Source: Modestobacter sp. DSM 44400
GTDB lineage: Bacteria; Actinomycetota; Actinomycetes; Mycobacteriales; Geodermatophilaceae
DNA length: 64,000 bases
Reading direction: 5' to 3'
Assembly: GCF_900107175.1 (NCBI RefSeq)
Contig: NZ_FNOZ01000013.1
Span: 1 to 64,000, forward strand
This document shows positions 10,117-18,003 of this stretch, piece by piece. A program made the translations under genes and the position numbers. Positions within the stretch are counted from its first letter, which is position 1; every line of letters begins with the position of its first letter. The notes below the pieces were generated by a model that was not told the DNA's origin, made no database searches, and saw only the letters and a program-made list of their open reading frames with translations.

Positions 10117-10818
10117 GTGCAGCTCAAGAAGACCGCCACCAAGACCTCTCTCGCGATCGCCCTGGCGCTGACCGCCACCCTGGGCCTCGGCGCGTGCGGT
10201 GCCAACGACACCGCCTCGAACGCCTCCGGCACCTCCTCCTCGGCCAGCACCTCCGTCGAGACCGCGGCCGCCGACGCCGTCGCCACCGTGCCCGCCATCC
10301 CCGGTGGGATGACCGAGGTCGCCCTGGACGCCGACTTCGTCGCCGCGCTGGGCACCCTGGGCCTGACCCCCGGCGTCATCGGCGGCGCCACCCTGACCGA
10401 CGGCACCGTCGCCTTCCCGATCACCGGCGGCACCGTGACGCTGTACGACAAGACCACCGGCTACCGCCCCTGGGTCCAGGGCATCCTGTTCCACGAGGGC
10501 AGTGGCCTGAGCCTGACCGCCGGCGCCACGACGGTCGAGCTGACCGACTTCGCCGTCGACCCGGGCAAGCCCGCCCGGCTGTTCGGCAACGTCAGCGTCA
10601 ACGGCCAGCTCGCGGCGAGCAGCGCCCCGCTGTTCGACCTGAACGGCAAGAACCTCGAGCCGCCGACGATGAACGCCGACGGTTCGGTGGAGCTCACCGG
10701 GACCAGCGTCAACCTGTCCCCTGAGGCCGCCGCGCTGCTGAACCAGACCTTCGCCACCGACGCGCTGTCCGGCGGCCTGGTCATCGGCATCGCCACCATC
10801 ACCGTCGAGACGAAGTAG
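10117..10818 (+). CDS. secreted lipoprotein of unknown function
   Basis: A 233-residue protein with a lipoprotein signal peptide: KKTATKTS, a hydrophobic core, and lipobox LGLGAC with the cleavage Cys at residue ~27. A Ser/Thr/Ala-rich linker follows. The globular part has repeated phrases GGATLTDGTVAFPITGG and VNLSPEAAALLNQTF and looks beta-rich. I do not recognise an enzymatic motif; similar actinobacterial lipoproteins are annotated as hypothetical. The start GTG 10117 follows GGGAG. A strong hairpin begins 4 bp after the stop, so it is probably a single-gene transcript. Confidence 0.8.
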   Translation: MQLKKTATKTSLAIALALTATLGLGACGANDTASNASGTSSSASTSVETAAADAVATVPAIPGGMTEVALDADFVAALGTLGLTPGVIGGATLTDGTVAFPITGGTVTLYDKTTGYRPWVQGILFHEGSGLSLTAGATTVELTDFAVDPGKPARLFGNVSVNGQLAASSAPLFDLNGKNLEPPTMNADGSVELTGTSVNLSPEAAALLNQTFATDALSGGLVIGIATITVETK

Positions 10819-10821
10819 TCT

Positions 10822-10842
10822 CTCCGGCCACCTGTGCCGGAG
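10822..10842 (+). terminator. hairpin after the lipoprotein gene
   Basis: CTCCGGC (10822-10828) pairs perfectly with GCCGGAG (10836-10842) across a 7-nt loop, 4 bp after the stop codon. No T-run follows, as is common in high-GC actinomycetes. Confidence 0.65.
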
Positions 10843-10855
10843 GAGCCCGTGAGCT

Positions 10856-10914
10856 GAGGCCCGACGCGCACGGGGGTGGTCCCTTCGGGGACCGCCTCCG
10901 CGCGGTCGGGCCTC
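10856..10914. terminator. large nested hairpin between convergent genes
   Basis: GAGGCCCGAC at 10856-10865 pairs with GTCGGGCCTC at 10905-10914. Inside the loop a second hairpin, GGTCCC-TTC-GGGGACC, is present. It lies between the lipoprotein gene (+) and the DUF427 gene (-) and is suited to ending transcription from both sides. Confidence 0.65.
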
Positions 10915-10950
10915 TCGCATGCCCGGCCTGGTCGGACTCGGTAGAAACCC

Positions 10951-11253
10951 TCAGTCGCCGACGGTGACCCCGGGGGAGAAGGCCACGTAGCCGGCGAAGT
11001 CCCGGCCGACGCGCTCGACTGCCGAGGGCTTGAGGTCGGGGTAGCTCCAGGCGCCGTCCTTGCGGGTACCCGACGGCGTGACGACATCGAAGTACTGGGC
11101 GGCGCCCTTCCACGGGCAGGTGTAGGCCGTCGGGCTCTGGCTGAGCGCGCCGTCGGTCACCGCCGCCGGCGGGAAGTACCAGTTGCCCTCGATCTTGACC
11201 AGGTCGTTCTCCGGCGCCTCGGCGATGACGGTGCCGTCGATTGTCGCGCGCAT
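10951..11253 (-). CDS. single-domain DUF427 protein
   Basis: A 100-residue DUF427 protein, a small beta-rich fold of unknown biochemical role. The family hallmarks are NWYFPPAAV, TCPWKGAAQYFDV and GAWSYPD. ATG 11253 follows GAGAGGG. Three other DUF427 genes occur in this window (21.8, 22.9 and 33.2 kb), an unusual density. It is divergent from the LLM flavoprotein gene, with about 100 bp between start codons. No function can be given beyond family membership. Confidence 0.9.
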   Translation of the reverse strand: MRATIDGTVIAEAPENDLVKIEGNWYFPPAAVTDGALSQSPTAYTCPWKGAAQYFDVVTPSGTRKDGAWSYPDLKPSAVERVGRDFAGYVAFSPGVTVGD

Positions 11254-11356
11254 GGTGTGCCCTCTCGTCGTCCGGATGTGTCGGTGGGCACAACAGCGCC
11301 GACGGCGTGGATCGTCCCGCGGGAATCCGCAGGCCCAGGTGAGCGCTGAGGCCGGC

Positions 11357-12403
11357 ATGAGTGAGCCCGGCGCGCACATGCGGAAGCGGATCGGTTTCCT
11401 GTCCTTCGGCCACTGGCAGCCCATCCCCGGCTCCCAGGTCCGGACGGCGCGCGACGCGCTGGTACAGAGCGTGGAGCTCGCCGTGGCCGCCGAGGAGCTG
11501 GGCGTCGACGGCGCCTACGTGCGGGTCCACCACTTCGCCCGTCAGCTCGCCTCGCCGTTCCCGCTGCTGGCGGCCATGGCCGCGCGGACGTCGCGGATCG
11601 AGGTCGGCACCGGCGTGATCGACATGCGGTACGAGAACCCGCTGTACATGGCCGAGGAAGCCGCTGCCACCGACCTGCTCAGCGACGGCCGGCTCCAGCT
11701 CGGGGTGAGCCGGGGGTCACCGGAGACGGTGCTGCGCGGGTCCGAGGCGTTCGGGTACGTGCCGGCCGAGGGCAGCGACGACGGCGCGGTGGCCCGGGAG
11801 CACACCGGCCTCTTCCTGTCGGCGATCTCCGGTGCCGCGGTCGCCCGGACCGACCCGCGGATGTCCGGCGGGGTCAGCAGCCGGCTGGCTGTCCAGCCCC
11901 AGTCCCCGGGTCTGCGCGACCGGATCTGGTGGGGGTCGGGCACCCGCGCCACGGCGATCTGGACCGCCGAGCAGGGGATGAACCTGATGAGCTCCACGCT
12001 GCTGTCCGAGGACACCGGTGTGCCATTCGACGAACTGCAGGCCGAGCAGATCAGCCGCTACCGGGCCGCCTGGGCCGACGCCGGGTGGGAGCGGCAGCCA
12101 CGGGTCTCGGTGAGCCGAAGCGTGATGCCGATCACCAGCGACCTGGACCGGCAGTACTTCGGCAAGGAGACCGGCGAGGACCAGGTCGGCTACCTGGAGG
12201 GGGCGCGGTCGCGGTTCGGCAAGGGCTACGTGGGCGAGCCGGACCGGCTGGCCGAGGAGCTGGCCAAGGACGTCGCCGTCCGGGAGGCCGACACCCTGCT
12301 GCTGACCGTGCCGAACATGCTCGGCGTCGAGTACAACGTGCACCTGCTGGAGACGATCGTGGCGCACGTGGCCCCGGCGATCGGCTGGACCCGGGCGGAG
12401 TAG
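11357..12403 (+). CDS. LLM-class flavin-dependent oxidoreductase (luciferase-like)
   Basis: This 348-residue protein has the bacterial-luciferase TIM-barrel pattern: KRIGFLSFGHW, GAYVRVHHFA, RIEVGTGVID, ATDLLSDGRLQLGVSRG, IWWGSGTRATA, and a C-terminal EELAKD..LLLTVPN segment. Members use FMN with a partner reductase, or F420 in actinobacteria; which one applies here cannot be read directly. The start ATG 11357 (MSEPGAH) is preferred for its upstream GAGG; ATG 11378 is possible. F420 synthesis is present in this genome (fbiC at 0.4 kb). Confidence 0.88.
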   Translation: MSEPGAHMRKRIGFLSFGHWQPIPGSQVRTARDALVQSVELAVAAEELGVDGAYVRVHHFARQLASPFPLLAAMAARTSRIEVGTGVIDMRYENPLYMAEEAAATDLLSDGRLQLGVSRGSPETVLRGSEAFGYVPAEGSDDGAVAREHTGLFLSAISGAAVARTDPRMSGGVSSRLAVQPQSPGLRDRIWWGSGTRATAIWTAEQGMNLMSSTLLSEDTGVPFDELQAEQISRYRAAWADAGWERQPRVSVSRSVMPITSDLDRQYFGKETGEDQVGYLEGARSRFGKGYVGEPDRLAEELAKDVAVREADTLLLTVPNMLGVEYNVHLLETIVAHVAPAIGWTRAE

Positions 12404-12458
12404 CCGCCTCCGGTGACCCGGCAGCTGGGGCACCGGAGCGAGTCTGAACAATGGCCGG

Positions 12459-13292
12459 GTGCACAGAGGCAGAGACGTAGACCCTGGAATCGCCCGCTCG
12501 TGGCTGCTGGTCAACGGCGCCCGGACGGAGTTGTTCGACCCGGCGCACGGGTCCCGGGCCGACCAGGTCGTGCTCGATATCGAGGACGCCGTCGACCCGG
12601 CCCGCAAGGGCGAGGCTCGTACCTCGGTCGCCCAGTGGCTGTCGGGCGAGAAGCGCGCGTGGGTACGGATCAACGACCACTCCACGCCGTTCTGGGCCGA
12701 CGACGTGGCGGAGCTGGCCGGGCTGCCAGGTCTGGCCGGAGTGATGCTGGCCAAGACCGAGGCCGCCGAGCACGTGACGGAGACCTTCGACCGGCTCGGT
12801 GGCAAGACCCCCGTGCTGGCCCTGGTGGAGTCCGCGCTGGGCATCGAGGAAGCTGTCCGGATCGCCTCGGCCCGCGGTGCCTTCCGGCTGGCCTTCGGCA
12901 GCGGTGACTACCGGCGCGACACCGGCACCGGCGCCGACGACCTGGCGATGGCCTACCCGCGGTCCCGGCTGGTCATCGCCAGCCGGGTCGGTGGTCTGCC
13001 CGGCCCGATCGACGGCCCGACGGTGAGCACCAGCCACCCGGTGCTGCGGGAGCAGTCGGCGCTCACCGTCTCCCTGGGCCTGACCGGCAAGCTCTGCCTG
13101 GACCTGGACCAACTCCCGGTCATCAACGAGGTCATCAGCCCGGCACCGTCGGACGTGGCGTGGGCGAGGGACTTCCTCGCCGACTTCGACGCCCGCGGCC
13201 AGGTCATCCGGGACGGCAGTGACCTGCCCCGGCTCGGCCGGGCCCGGAAGATCGAAAGGCTCGCGACCGCGTTCGGCGTCGAGCCGGCCTGA
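12459..13292 (+). CDS. HpcH/HpaI aldolase / citrate lyase beta-like (CitE) protein
   Basis: A 277-residue TIM-barrel lyase of the CitE-like family, acting on CoA thioesters or small oxoacids (for example malyl-CoA or citramalyl-CoA). Signature segments are RSWLLVNGA, VVLDIEDAVDPA (Mg and carboxylate contacts), AWVRIND, GVMLAKTE, LALVESALGI (metal-binding Glu) and LAFGSGDY. The start GTG 12459 gives the expected family length but its ribosome site is weak. It is transcribed in the same direction as the LLM gene, 55 bp downstream. The exact substrate is undetermined. Confidence 0.88.
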   Translation: MHRGRDVDPGIARSWLLVNGARTELFDPAHGSRADQVVLDIEDAVDPARKGEARTSVAQWLSGEKRAWVRINDHSTPFWADDVAELAGLPGLAGVMLAKTEAAEHVTETFDRLGGKTPVLALVESALGIEEAVRIASARGAFRLAFGSGDYRRDTGTGADDLAMAYPRSRLVIASRVGGLPGPIDGPTVSTSHPVLREQSALTVSLGLTGKLCLDLDQLPVINEVISPAPSDVAWARDFLADFDARGQVIRDGSDLPRLGRARKIERLATAFGVEPA

Positions 13293-13327
13293 GTTCGGGC
13301 TGAGACGGCCACGCCGGCCGCACGGCC

Positions 13328-13359
13328 GAGGCGACGGCGCGGCTGAGGCGACGGCGCGG
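13328..13359. repeat. short tandem duplication
   Basis: Two adjacent copies of GAGGCGACGGCGCGG (13328-13342 and 13345-13359, joined by CT) sit between convergent genes. It is probably a simple slippage duplication. Confidence 0.7.
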
Positions 13360-13863
13360 TCAGCCGGGTCGGAGCTCAGTCCGGGGACGCCGTGGCAACT
13401 CCCCGGACCGGAGGCCGACCAGCGAGGCGGCGACGACGATCCAGGTGACCACCGCAGCCGCGAGCCAGCTCAGGTGCGTGGCCAGTGGATACGACCAGAA
13501 CATGGTGGTCCCCACGCCGGCCAGTGTCGCGGTGAGCAGCGCCAGGACTGGCCACCACACCCGGCGCAGCGCCGCGACCAGAGCCACGGCCGGCACCCAG
13601 TACGCCACCTGGCTGGCCGGGCCCAGCGCGCGGACCGGGCCGCCGAGAGTCTGGCCGCCGGGAACGGCGTCGGTCCAGGGGGCGAAGAACATCGATGCAC
13701 AGTGGAAGGCCAGCGCCAGCAGGCTGACCGCGGCGACCCCGAGCTCGGCTCGCCCGATCGACACCGCCCGTCGGCGGAGAAGAGGGTGCCCGACGGCGAG
13801 CCGCGCGGCAGCACCACAGGCGGCGGCCGCTGCCAGGAGGGTCCAGTAGAGCGGCTGGTTCAC
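13360..13863 (-). CDS. small integral membrane protein, unknown function
   Basis: A 167-residue protein with about five hydrophobic segments (near residues 5-20, 40-60, 83-100, 104-122 and 133-150), each bordered by Arg-rich loops. I do not recognise a family motif. The start GTG 13863 follows AGGAGGT at good spacing. It stands alone between the CitE-like gene (convergent) and the HAD gene (same strand, 64 bp away). Codon use is typical of the genome. Confidence 0.7.
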   Translation of the reverse strand: MNQPLYWTLLAAAAACGAAARLAVGHPLLRRRAVSIGRAELGVAAVSLLALAFHCASMFFAPWTDAVPGGQTLGGPVRALGPASQVAYWVPAVALVAALRRVWWPVLALLTATLAGVGTTMFWSYPLATHLSWLAAAVVTWIVVAASLVGLRSGELPRRPRTELRPG

Positions 13864-13927
13864 GTCGGGACCTCCTGTCGGCGGAGATGGGGCCGCCCGC
13901 CGAGAACGCCGTGCGCAGCGGGCCCGG

Positions 13928-14599
13928 TCACGCCAACTGCGTGGCGAGGTCGGTCAGGCCGGTCGCTGTGAGTTCCGGTGCGGTGAAGGAGTCCGGATAC
14001 GAGCCGCCGGTCCGGTTGATCCACGCAGTGGACATGCCCGCCCGGGCGGCGCCGTCGATGTCCCACGGGTGCACGGCGACCAGGAGCATGTCCGACAGTG
14101 GGACGTCGCAGGTTCGGGCGGCGTACTCGTAGGAGCCCCGGGCCGGCTTCCACATCCCGGCGTCGTCCACCGACAGCAGCGCCTCGAACTCGTCGCGGAT
14201 GCCGGCGGCGGAGAACAAGCGCTCCGAGACCTGCGTGGAGCCGTTGGTGAGGGTGACCAGCCGACGTCCCGACCCGCGCAGCGCCCGGATGCCGTCGACG
14301 ACGTCGGGATGGACATCCAGCTGGCTGAAGCCCTCCATCACGTGGTCGACGGACGCGTCCAGGTCACGGTCGAGGTCCACTCCGGCCAGCACCGTGTGCA
14401 GCGCGTCCACGCCCAGCTGCGCGAAGGTCGGCTGTGCACCGGCCGCGGTCAACGCAAAACCGTCGCGCAGCAGGGTGGCGAACCAGAGCTTGGCCAGGTG
14501 CTCGGGCGCCCCGACGTCGCTGAATCGCTGCGCCATCGGGCTCATGTCGGACAGGGTCTCGTTGACGTCGAAGACGATCACGGAAGGCTGCGCGGGCAA
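13928..14599 (-). CDS. HAD-superfamily hydrolase, haloacid dehalogenase type II-like
   Basis: A 223-residue HAD protein close to the type II haloacid dehalogenase subfamily in size. Motif I is VIVFDVNETLSD, with nucleophile Asp. Motif II is VTLTNGS, the motif III Lys is in MWKPARGSYEYAA, and the acidic loop is VAVHPWDIDGA. Classical L-2-haloacid dehalogenases have SSN before the final acidic residues where this protein has AVHPWD, so true haloacid activity is not assured. The likely start is TTG 14599, preceded by GAGGAG. A broken relative lies at 27376-27755. The next gene upstream is an ene-reductase. Confidence 0.8.
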   Translation of the reverse strand: MPAQPSVIVFDVNETLSDMSPMAQRFSDVGAPEHLAKLWFATLLRDGFALTAAGAQPTFAQLGVDALHTVLAGVDLDRDLDASVDHVMEGFSQLDVHPDVVDGIRALRGSGRRLVTLTNGSTQVSERLFSAAGIRDEFEALLSVDDAGMWKPARGSYEYAARTCDVPLSDMLLVAVHPWDIDGAARAGMSTAWINRTGGSYPDSFTAPELTATGLTDLATQLA

Positions 14600-14690
14600 G
14601 GTCTCTCCTCGGTGTGGGCGTGGTGACCGGACGGGAACACGATGACCCCTGGCGGAGCATCCCGCCCGGCCACGACAGCGGCGGGCTCGC

Positions 14691-15767
14691 TCAGGCCACC
14701 TGGTCCAGCGTCGGGTAGTCGATGTACCCGGTGTCGGTGCCCCCGTAGAAGCTGTTCTCGTCAGCGGCGTTGAGATCGGCGCCGACCTCCAGCCGTGCGA
14801 CCAGGTCGGGGTTGGCGAGGAACGCCCGCCCGACCGCCGCCAGGTCGGCGCGGCCATCGGCCAGCAGCGCGTCGAGGTTGTCCGGCGTCGTGGCGAGGCT
14901 GAAGGCCGGGTTGACGACGACGGTGCCCGACCAGGCCGCACGGATCTGCTCGGTGACCCCGGGCGGCCCCTCGACGACGTGCAGATAGGCCAGCTCCAGC
15001 GGCTGCAGTCTGGCTACCACAGCGGCGTACACGTCCTCGGTCTCGTGCTCGACGATGTCGTTGAAGCTGTTCGCCGGGGACAGTCGCACCCCCACGCGCT
15101 CCGCGCCGACGGCCTCAGCCACCGCCGTGGTCGCCTCGACCAGGAACCGCGCGCGGTTCTCGGCCGAGCCGCCGTAGCGGTCGGTGCGCTGGTTGGTCCC
15201 CTCGGCCAGGAACTGGTGCGGCAGGTAGCCGTTGGCACCGTGCACCTCGACGCCGTCGAAGCCGCCCTGATCGACCGCAAGCGTCGCCGCGGCGGCGAAC
15301 TCCTGGACCACTGCCTCGACCTCGTCGGTGGTCAGGGCCCGGGGCTCGACGAAGTCCTGCAGGCCCTCGGTGGTGACCACCTGGCCGGCCGGGCGCACCG
15401 CGGACGGGGCCACCGGGAGGGCGCCGTCCGGCTGCAGCGAGGGGTGGGAGATCCGGCCGGCGTGCATGAGCTGCAGGTAGATCCGGCCGCCCTGCTCGTG
15501 CACGGCATCGGTCACCCGACGCCAGGCGACCGCCTGCTCGGCGGTGTGGATGCCCGGGGTATTCGGATAACCCTGCCCGGCGGCGCTGGGCTGGGTGCCT
15601 TCGGTGACGATCAGGCCGGCACCGGCCCGCTGCGCGTAGTAGGTGGTCATCGAGTCGGTCGGAACGCCGTCCGCGCCCGCGCGGTTGCGGGTCATCGGCG
15701 CCATCACCAGGCGGTTGGGCAGCTGCACGCCGCCGAGGGTGTACGGGGAGAACAGGGGCGAGGGCAC
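14691..15767 (-). CDS. Old Yellow Enzyme family alkene reductase
   Basis: A 358-residue FMN-dependent NAD(P)H:enone reductase of the OYE/NemA type. Seen are LFSPYTLGGVQLPNRLVMAPMTRNRA, the AYLQ-like IYLQLMHAGRIS, the substrate-binding VEVHGANGYLPHQFL (His and Asn that hold the enone carbonyl), NQRTDRYGGS, and AVGRAFLANPDLV. Start GTG 15767 follows AAGGAG. With the SDR gene 25 bp upstream it probably forms a reductase operon also containing the redoxin at 16639. Such enzymes reduce activated alkenes, nitro compounds and other electrophiles. Confidence 0.95.
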   Translation of the reverse strand: MPSPLFSPYTLGGVQLPNRLVMAPMTRNRAGADGVPTDSMTTYYAQRAGAGLIVTEGTQPSAAGQGYPNTPGIHTAEQAVAWRRVTDAVHEQGGRIYLQLMHAGRISHPSLQPDGALPVAPSAVRPAGQVVTTEGLQDFVEPRALTTDEVEAVVQEFAAAATLAVDQGGFDGVEVHGANGYLPHQFLAEGTNQRTDRYGGSAENRARFLVEATTAVAEAVGAERVGVRLSPANSFNDIVEHETEDVYAAVVARLQPLELAYLHVVEGPPGVTEQIRAAWSGTVVVNPAFSLATTPDNLDALLADGRADLAAVGRAFLANPDLVARLEVGADLNAADENSFYGGTDTGYIDYPTLDQVA

Positions 15768-15792
15768 GTGAACTCCTTGGGTCGTTGCTGGG

Positions 15793-16599
15793 TCAGAGGC
15801 TGGAGTGGCCGGCGACGGCCTGCTCCAGGGCGTCCTTGCGGCCGGCGAGCAGGCGGTCGACCGCGGCCGGGTCGGTGCGGTTGGTCTCGATCATCTGGCT
15901 GCGGGTCTCGCCGCCGCGGATCACCGTGAGGCTGTCGTCGGCGATGCCGGCCAGGGTCGCGGTGGCGACGTCGTCGGGGCTCTCGTACTGGAAGCCGTGC
16001 TCCGGGCCGGCCTTCGAGCTCGCCATCATCGGGGTGCTGGTGGCACCCGGGAAGACGGTGAGCACGTGCACGCCCTCGCCGTACAGCTCGCGGCGGAGCG
16101 CCTCGCCGAAGTGCGCGATGCCGGCCTTGGTGGCCGCGTAGGTCGTGTAGAAGGGCATGGCCACCAGGCCGATGCCGGAGGAGATGTTGACGACCAGGCC
16201 CTCGCCGCCGGCCCGCAGCGCCGGCAGGGCGGCGCGCGTGAGCAGGATCGGCGCGGTCAGGTTGAGCGTCACCTGCGCGATGACCTCGCTCTCCTCGATC
16301 GCGTCCAGCCGGCCGGCCCGGACGTTCCCGGCGTTGTTGATCAGAACGTCGATGTTCCCGAACCGCTCCTGGGCGGCGGCCACCACGGTCGCAGCGGCAC
16401 CGGGCTCGGTCAGGTCGGCGGCGACCACGTGCGCCTGGCTGCCCCGCTCGCGGACCAGCGCGGCGACCTCCTCGAGGGTCTCGCCACTGCGGCCCACCAG
16501 GGTCAGCCGGGCGGAGTGCCCGGCCAGCTGGAGGGCGAGGCTGCGGCCGATGCCACCGGCTGCGCCGGTGAGCAGGATCGAGCGGTCGTGCAGGTTCAT
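15793..16599 (-). CDS. short-chain dehydrogenase/reductase
   Basis: A 268-residue classical SDR. The cofactor loop is TGAAGGIG, NNAGNVRAG is present, the catalytic Ser is in VNISSGIG, and YAATKAGIAHF supplies Tyr and Lys. It reduces or oxidises a carbonyl or alcohol with NAD(P)H; the substrate is unknown. ATG 16599 starts the fold directly. It lies between the redoxin gene (39 bp) and the ene-reductase gene (25 bp), all on the minus strand, which suggests one operon under the promoter bearing the TetR operators at 17141-17192. Confidence 0.93.
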   Translation of the reverse strand: MNLHDRSILLTGAAGGIGRSLALQLAGHSARLTLVGRSGETLEEVAALVRERGSQAHVVAADLTEPGAAATVVAAAQERFGNIDVLINNAGNVRAGRLDAIEESEVIAQVTLNLTAPILLTRAALPALRAGGEGLVVNISSGIGLVAMPFYTTYAATKAGIAHFGEALRRELYGEGVHVLTVFPGATSTPMMASSKAGPEHGFQYESPDDVATATLAGIADDSLTVIRGGETRSQMIETNRTDPAAVDRLLAGRKDALEQAVAGHSSL

Positions 16600-16638
16600 G
16601 GGGTTCCTCTCAGGAAAGCGTCGTGCGGACGGCGATGG

Positions 16639-17115
16639 TCAGGCGTGGTCCTTCAGGTAGCGGACGAAGCCGACGACGTCGTCGGGCACCAGGCGGCCGA
16701 TCGCGCCGGAGGAGTAGACGGCGGTGACGACGGTGCCGTCGGGGGCGAGCACGAAGCCGGTCGACTGCAGGTAGTGCGGCTCGTCGTTGACGTAGGAGCC
16801 CAGCGTGGCGGCCACCTCGTCGGCGTCCGCGCTGTGTGCGACGGGGAAGTCCAGCCGCCGCTTCTCGACCAGCTCCGTGGACGTCGCCTCGTCGTCGACG
16901 GAGAGGGCGACGACCTTGATACCTGCGGCGTCGAGCTCGTCCTTGGCCCGGGAGAAGGCGGATAGCTGGGCGTTGCAGTAGGGACACCACGAGCCCCGGT
17001 ACACCAGCACGACGCCGAAGTTGCCAGCCAGATCCCCGGGCAGGGAGAGCTTGCCGCCGCCGACGAGCGGCAGCGTCAGGTCGGGGAAGGTCTGGCCGTT
17101 GTCGAGTCGGGACAT
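16639..17115 (-). CDS. peroxiredoxin/redoxin (AhpC/TSA fold) with CPYC
   Basis: A 158-residue thioredoxin-fold redoxin: TFPDLTLPLVGGGKLSLPGD, then VLVYRGSWCPYCNAQLSAF with a CPYC pair where peroxiredoxins carry the peroxidatic Cys, and LDFPVAHSADAD. It probably reduces peroxides or other disulfides. ATG 17115 is chosen because GAGGAG lies upstream. It is the first gene of a likely minus-strand operon (redoxin, SDR, ene-reductase), divergent from the TetR gene, with two matching operator palindromes in the shared spacer. Confidence 0.9.
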   Translation of the reverse strand: MSRLDNGQTFPDLTLPLVGGGKLSLPGDLAGNFGVVLVYRGSWCPYCNAQLSAFSRAKDELDAAGIKVVALSVDDEATSTELVEKRRLDFPVAHSADADEVAATLGSYVNDEPHYLQSTGFVLAPDGTVVTAVYSSGAIGRLVPDDVVGFVRYLKDHA

Positions 17116-17140
17116 GATGATCTCCTCAGGTGGATGCGAG

Positions 17141-17192
17141 TGGACCGATCGGTCCATCCTTGTGTGCGGCCAACAGTGGACCGATAAGTCCA
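17141..17192. promoter_or_regulatory. pair of TetR-type operators and promoter for the TetR gene
   Basis: TGGACCGATCGGTCCA (17141-17156) is a perfect 16-bp palindrome. TGGACCGATAAGTCCA (17177-17192) is a second copy with two changes, 36 bp away start to start. They lie between the divergent redoxin and TetR genes. TATCAT at 17201-17206 could be the -10 for the TetR gene, with TGGACC of the second box as -35 (18-bp spacer). That would make repression autoregulatory and the mRNA nearly leaderless at ATG 17214. Confidence 0.75.
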
Positions 17193-17213
17193 ATTCCCCG
17201 TATCATGATCGTC

Positions 17214-17903
17214 ATGCCTGGCGCCGCAGATCGCGTTCCCGAGCCGGCGCTCACCGCGCGGGGTCGGGTCACCCGCGAGCGGATCGTGGCGGCGGCGGCG
17301 CAGCTGATGCACGAGCACGGCGTCGCCGGCACCAGCCTGGACGACGTCCGTGCCGGGACCGACACCAGCAAGTCCCAGCTCTACCACTACTTCGCCGACA
17401 AGTCCGCGCTGGTCCAGGCGGTGGTCGGGCGCCAGGTGCAGCTCGTGGTGGCGGCCCAGCAGCCCGAGCTGGACGAGCTGGACTCCCTGGCTGCGCTGTA
17501 CCGGTGGCGGGACCGCGTCGTCGCGGTCAACTCGGAAAGGGCCTGTGTCGGTGGGTGCCCGCTGGGGCGGCTGGCCAGTGAGCTCGCCGAGGACGACCCC
17601 CGGGCCCGGGCGGCCGTGAAGGCCGGCTTCGAGCAGTGGCGCGAGCGGCTGGCCGCGGGCCTGCGCGCCATGCGGGCACGCGGGGAGCTGGTCGGGGGCG
17701 CGGACCCCGACCGCCTGGCCCTCGCTGTGCTGGGGGCCGCCCAGGGTGGCCTGCTGCTCGCGCAGACGGCGCGCTCTGTCGCCCCGCTGGAGGCTGCTCT
17801 CGACCTCGCGCTCGACGGGATCCGGGTGCACCTGAGCCCCGGCTCGGCGGCCGTGGCCGGCCGCCACGTTCCCGCGGGACCGTCGTCACGCCCGGGCGAG
17901 TGA
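17214..17903 (+). CDS. TetR/AcrR-family repressor
   Basis: A 229-residue TetR regulator. The N-terminal helix-turn-helix reads GRVTRERIVAAAAQLMHEHG, then TSLDDVRAGTDTSKSQLYHYFADKSALV. The C-terminal ligand domain has ACVGGCPLGRLASELAEDD, the TetR_C_33/YxaF-LmrA-like pattern. Start ATG 17214 is preferred; ATG 17205 lies in frame. The two GGACC/GGTCC palindromes upstream are of the kind used by LmrA/YxaF-type repressors, so it probably represses itself and the redoxin-SDR-ene-reductase genes. The inducer is likely an electrophile or drug (inference). Confidence 0.9.
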   Translation: MPGAADRVPEPALTARGRVTRERIVAAAAQLMHEHGVAGTSLDDVRAGTDTSKSQLYHYFADKSALVQAVVGRQVQLVVAAQQPELDELDSLAALYRWRDRVVAVNSERACVGGCPLGRLASELAEDDPRARAAVKAGFEQWRERLAAGLRAMRARGELVGGADPDRLALAVLGAAQGGLLLAQTARSVAPLEAALDLALDGIRVHLSPGSAAVAGRHVPAGPSSRPGE

Positions 17904-17906
17904 GAA

Positions 17907-17922
17907 CGGTTCCGCGGAACCG
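17907..17922. terminator. palindrome between convergent genes
   Basis: CGGTTCCGCGGAACCG is a perfect 16-bp palindrome 4 bp after the TetR stop, followed by another GC-rich inverted repeat (GGCGCC..GGCGC). It is a plausible terminator for the convergent TetR and DehI genes. Confidence 0.4.
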
Positions 17923-18003
17923 CGGCGCCTTTGGCGCGGCACCGCCGCGCAGCCGGCATCGACGCCCCCAGCCCCGGGCGATCAGCGTGCTCGCAGCTCT
18001 GGC

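Noticed and set aside
13328-13359. Tandem 15-mer as a regulatory repeat
   Set aside because: Only two copies occur, between the ends of convergent genes; slippage explains it.
13928-14599. Confident naming as L-2-haloacid dehalogenase
   Set aside because: The SSN motif near the C-terminal acidic residues is replaced by AVHPWD, so only superfamily-level function is justified.
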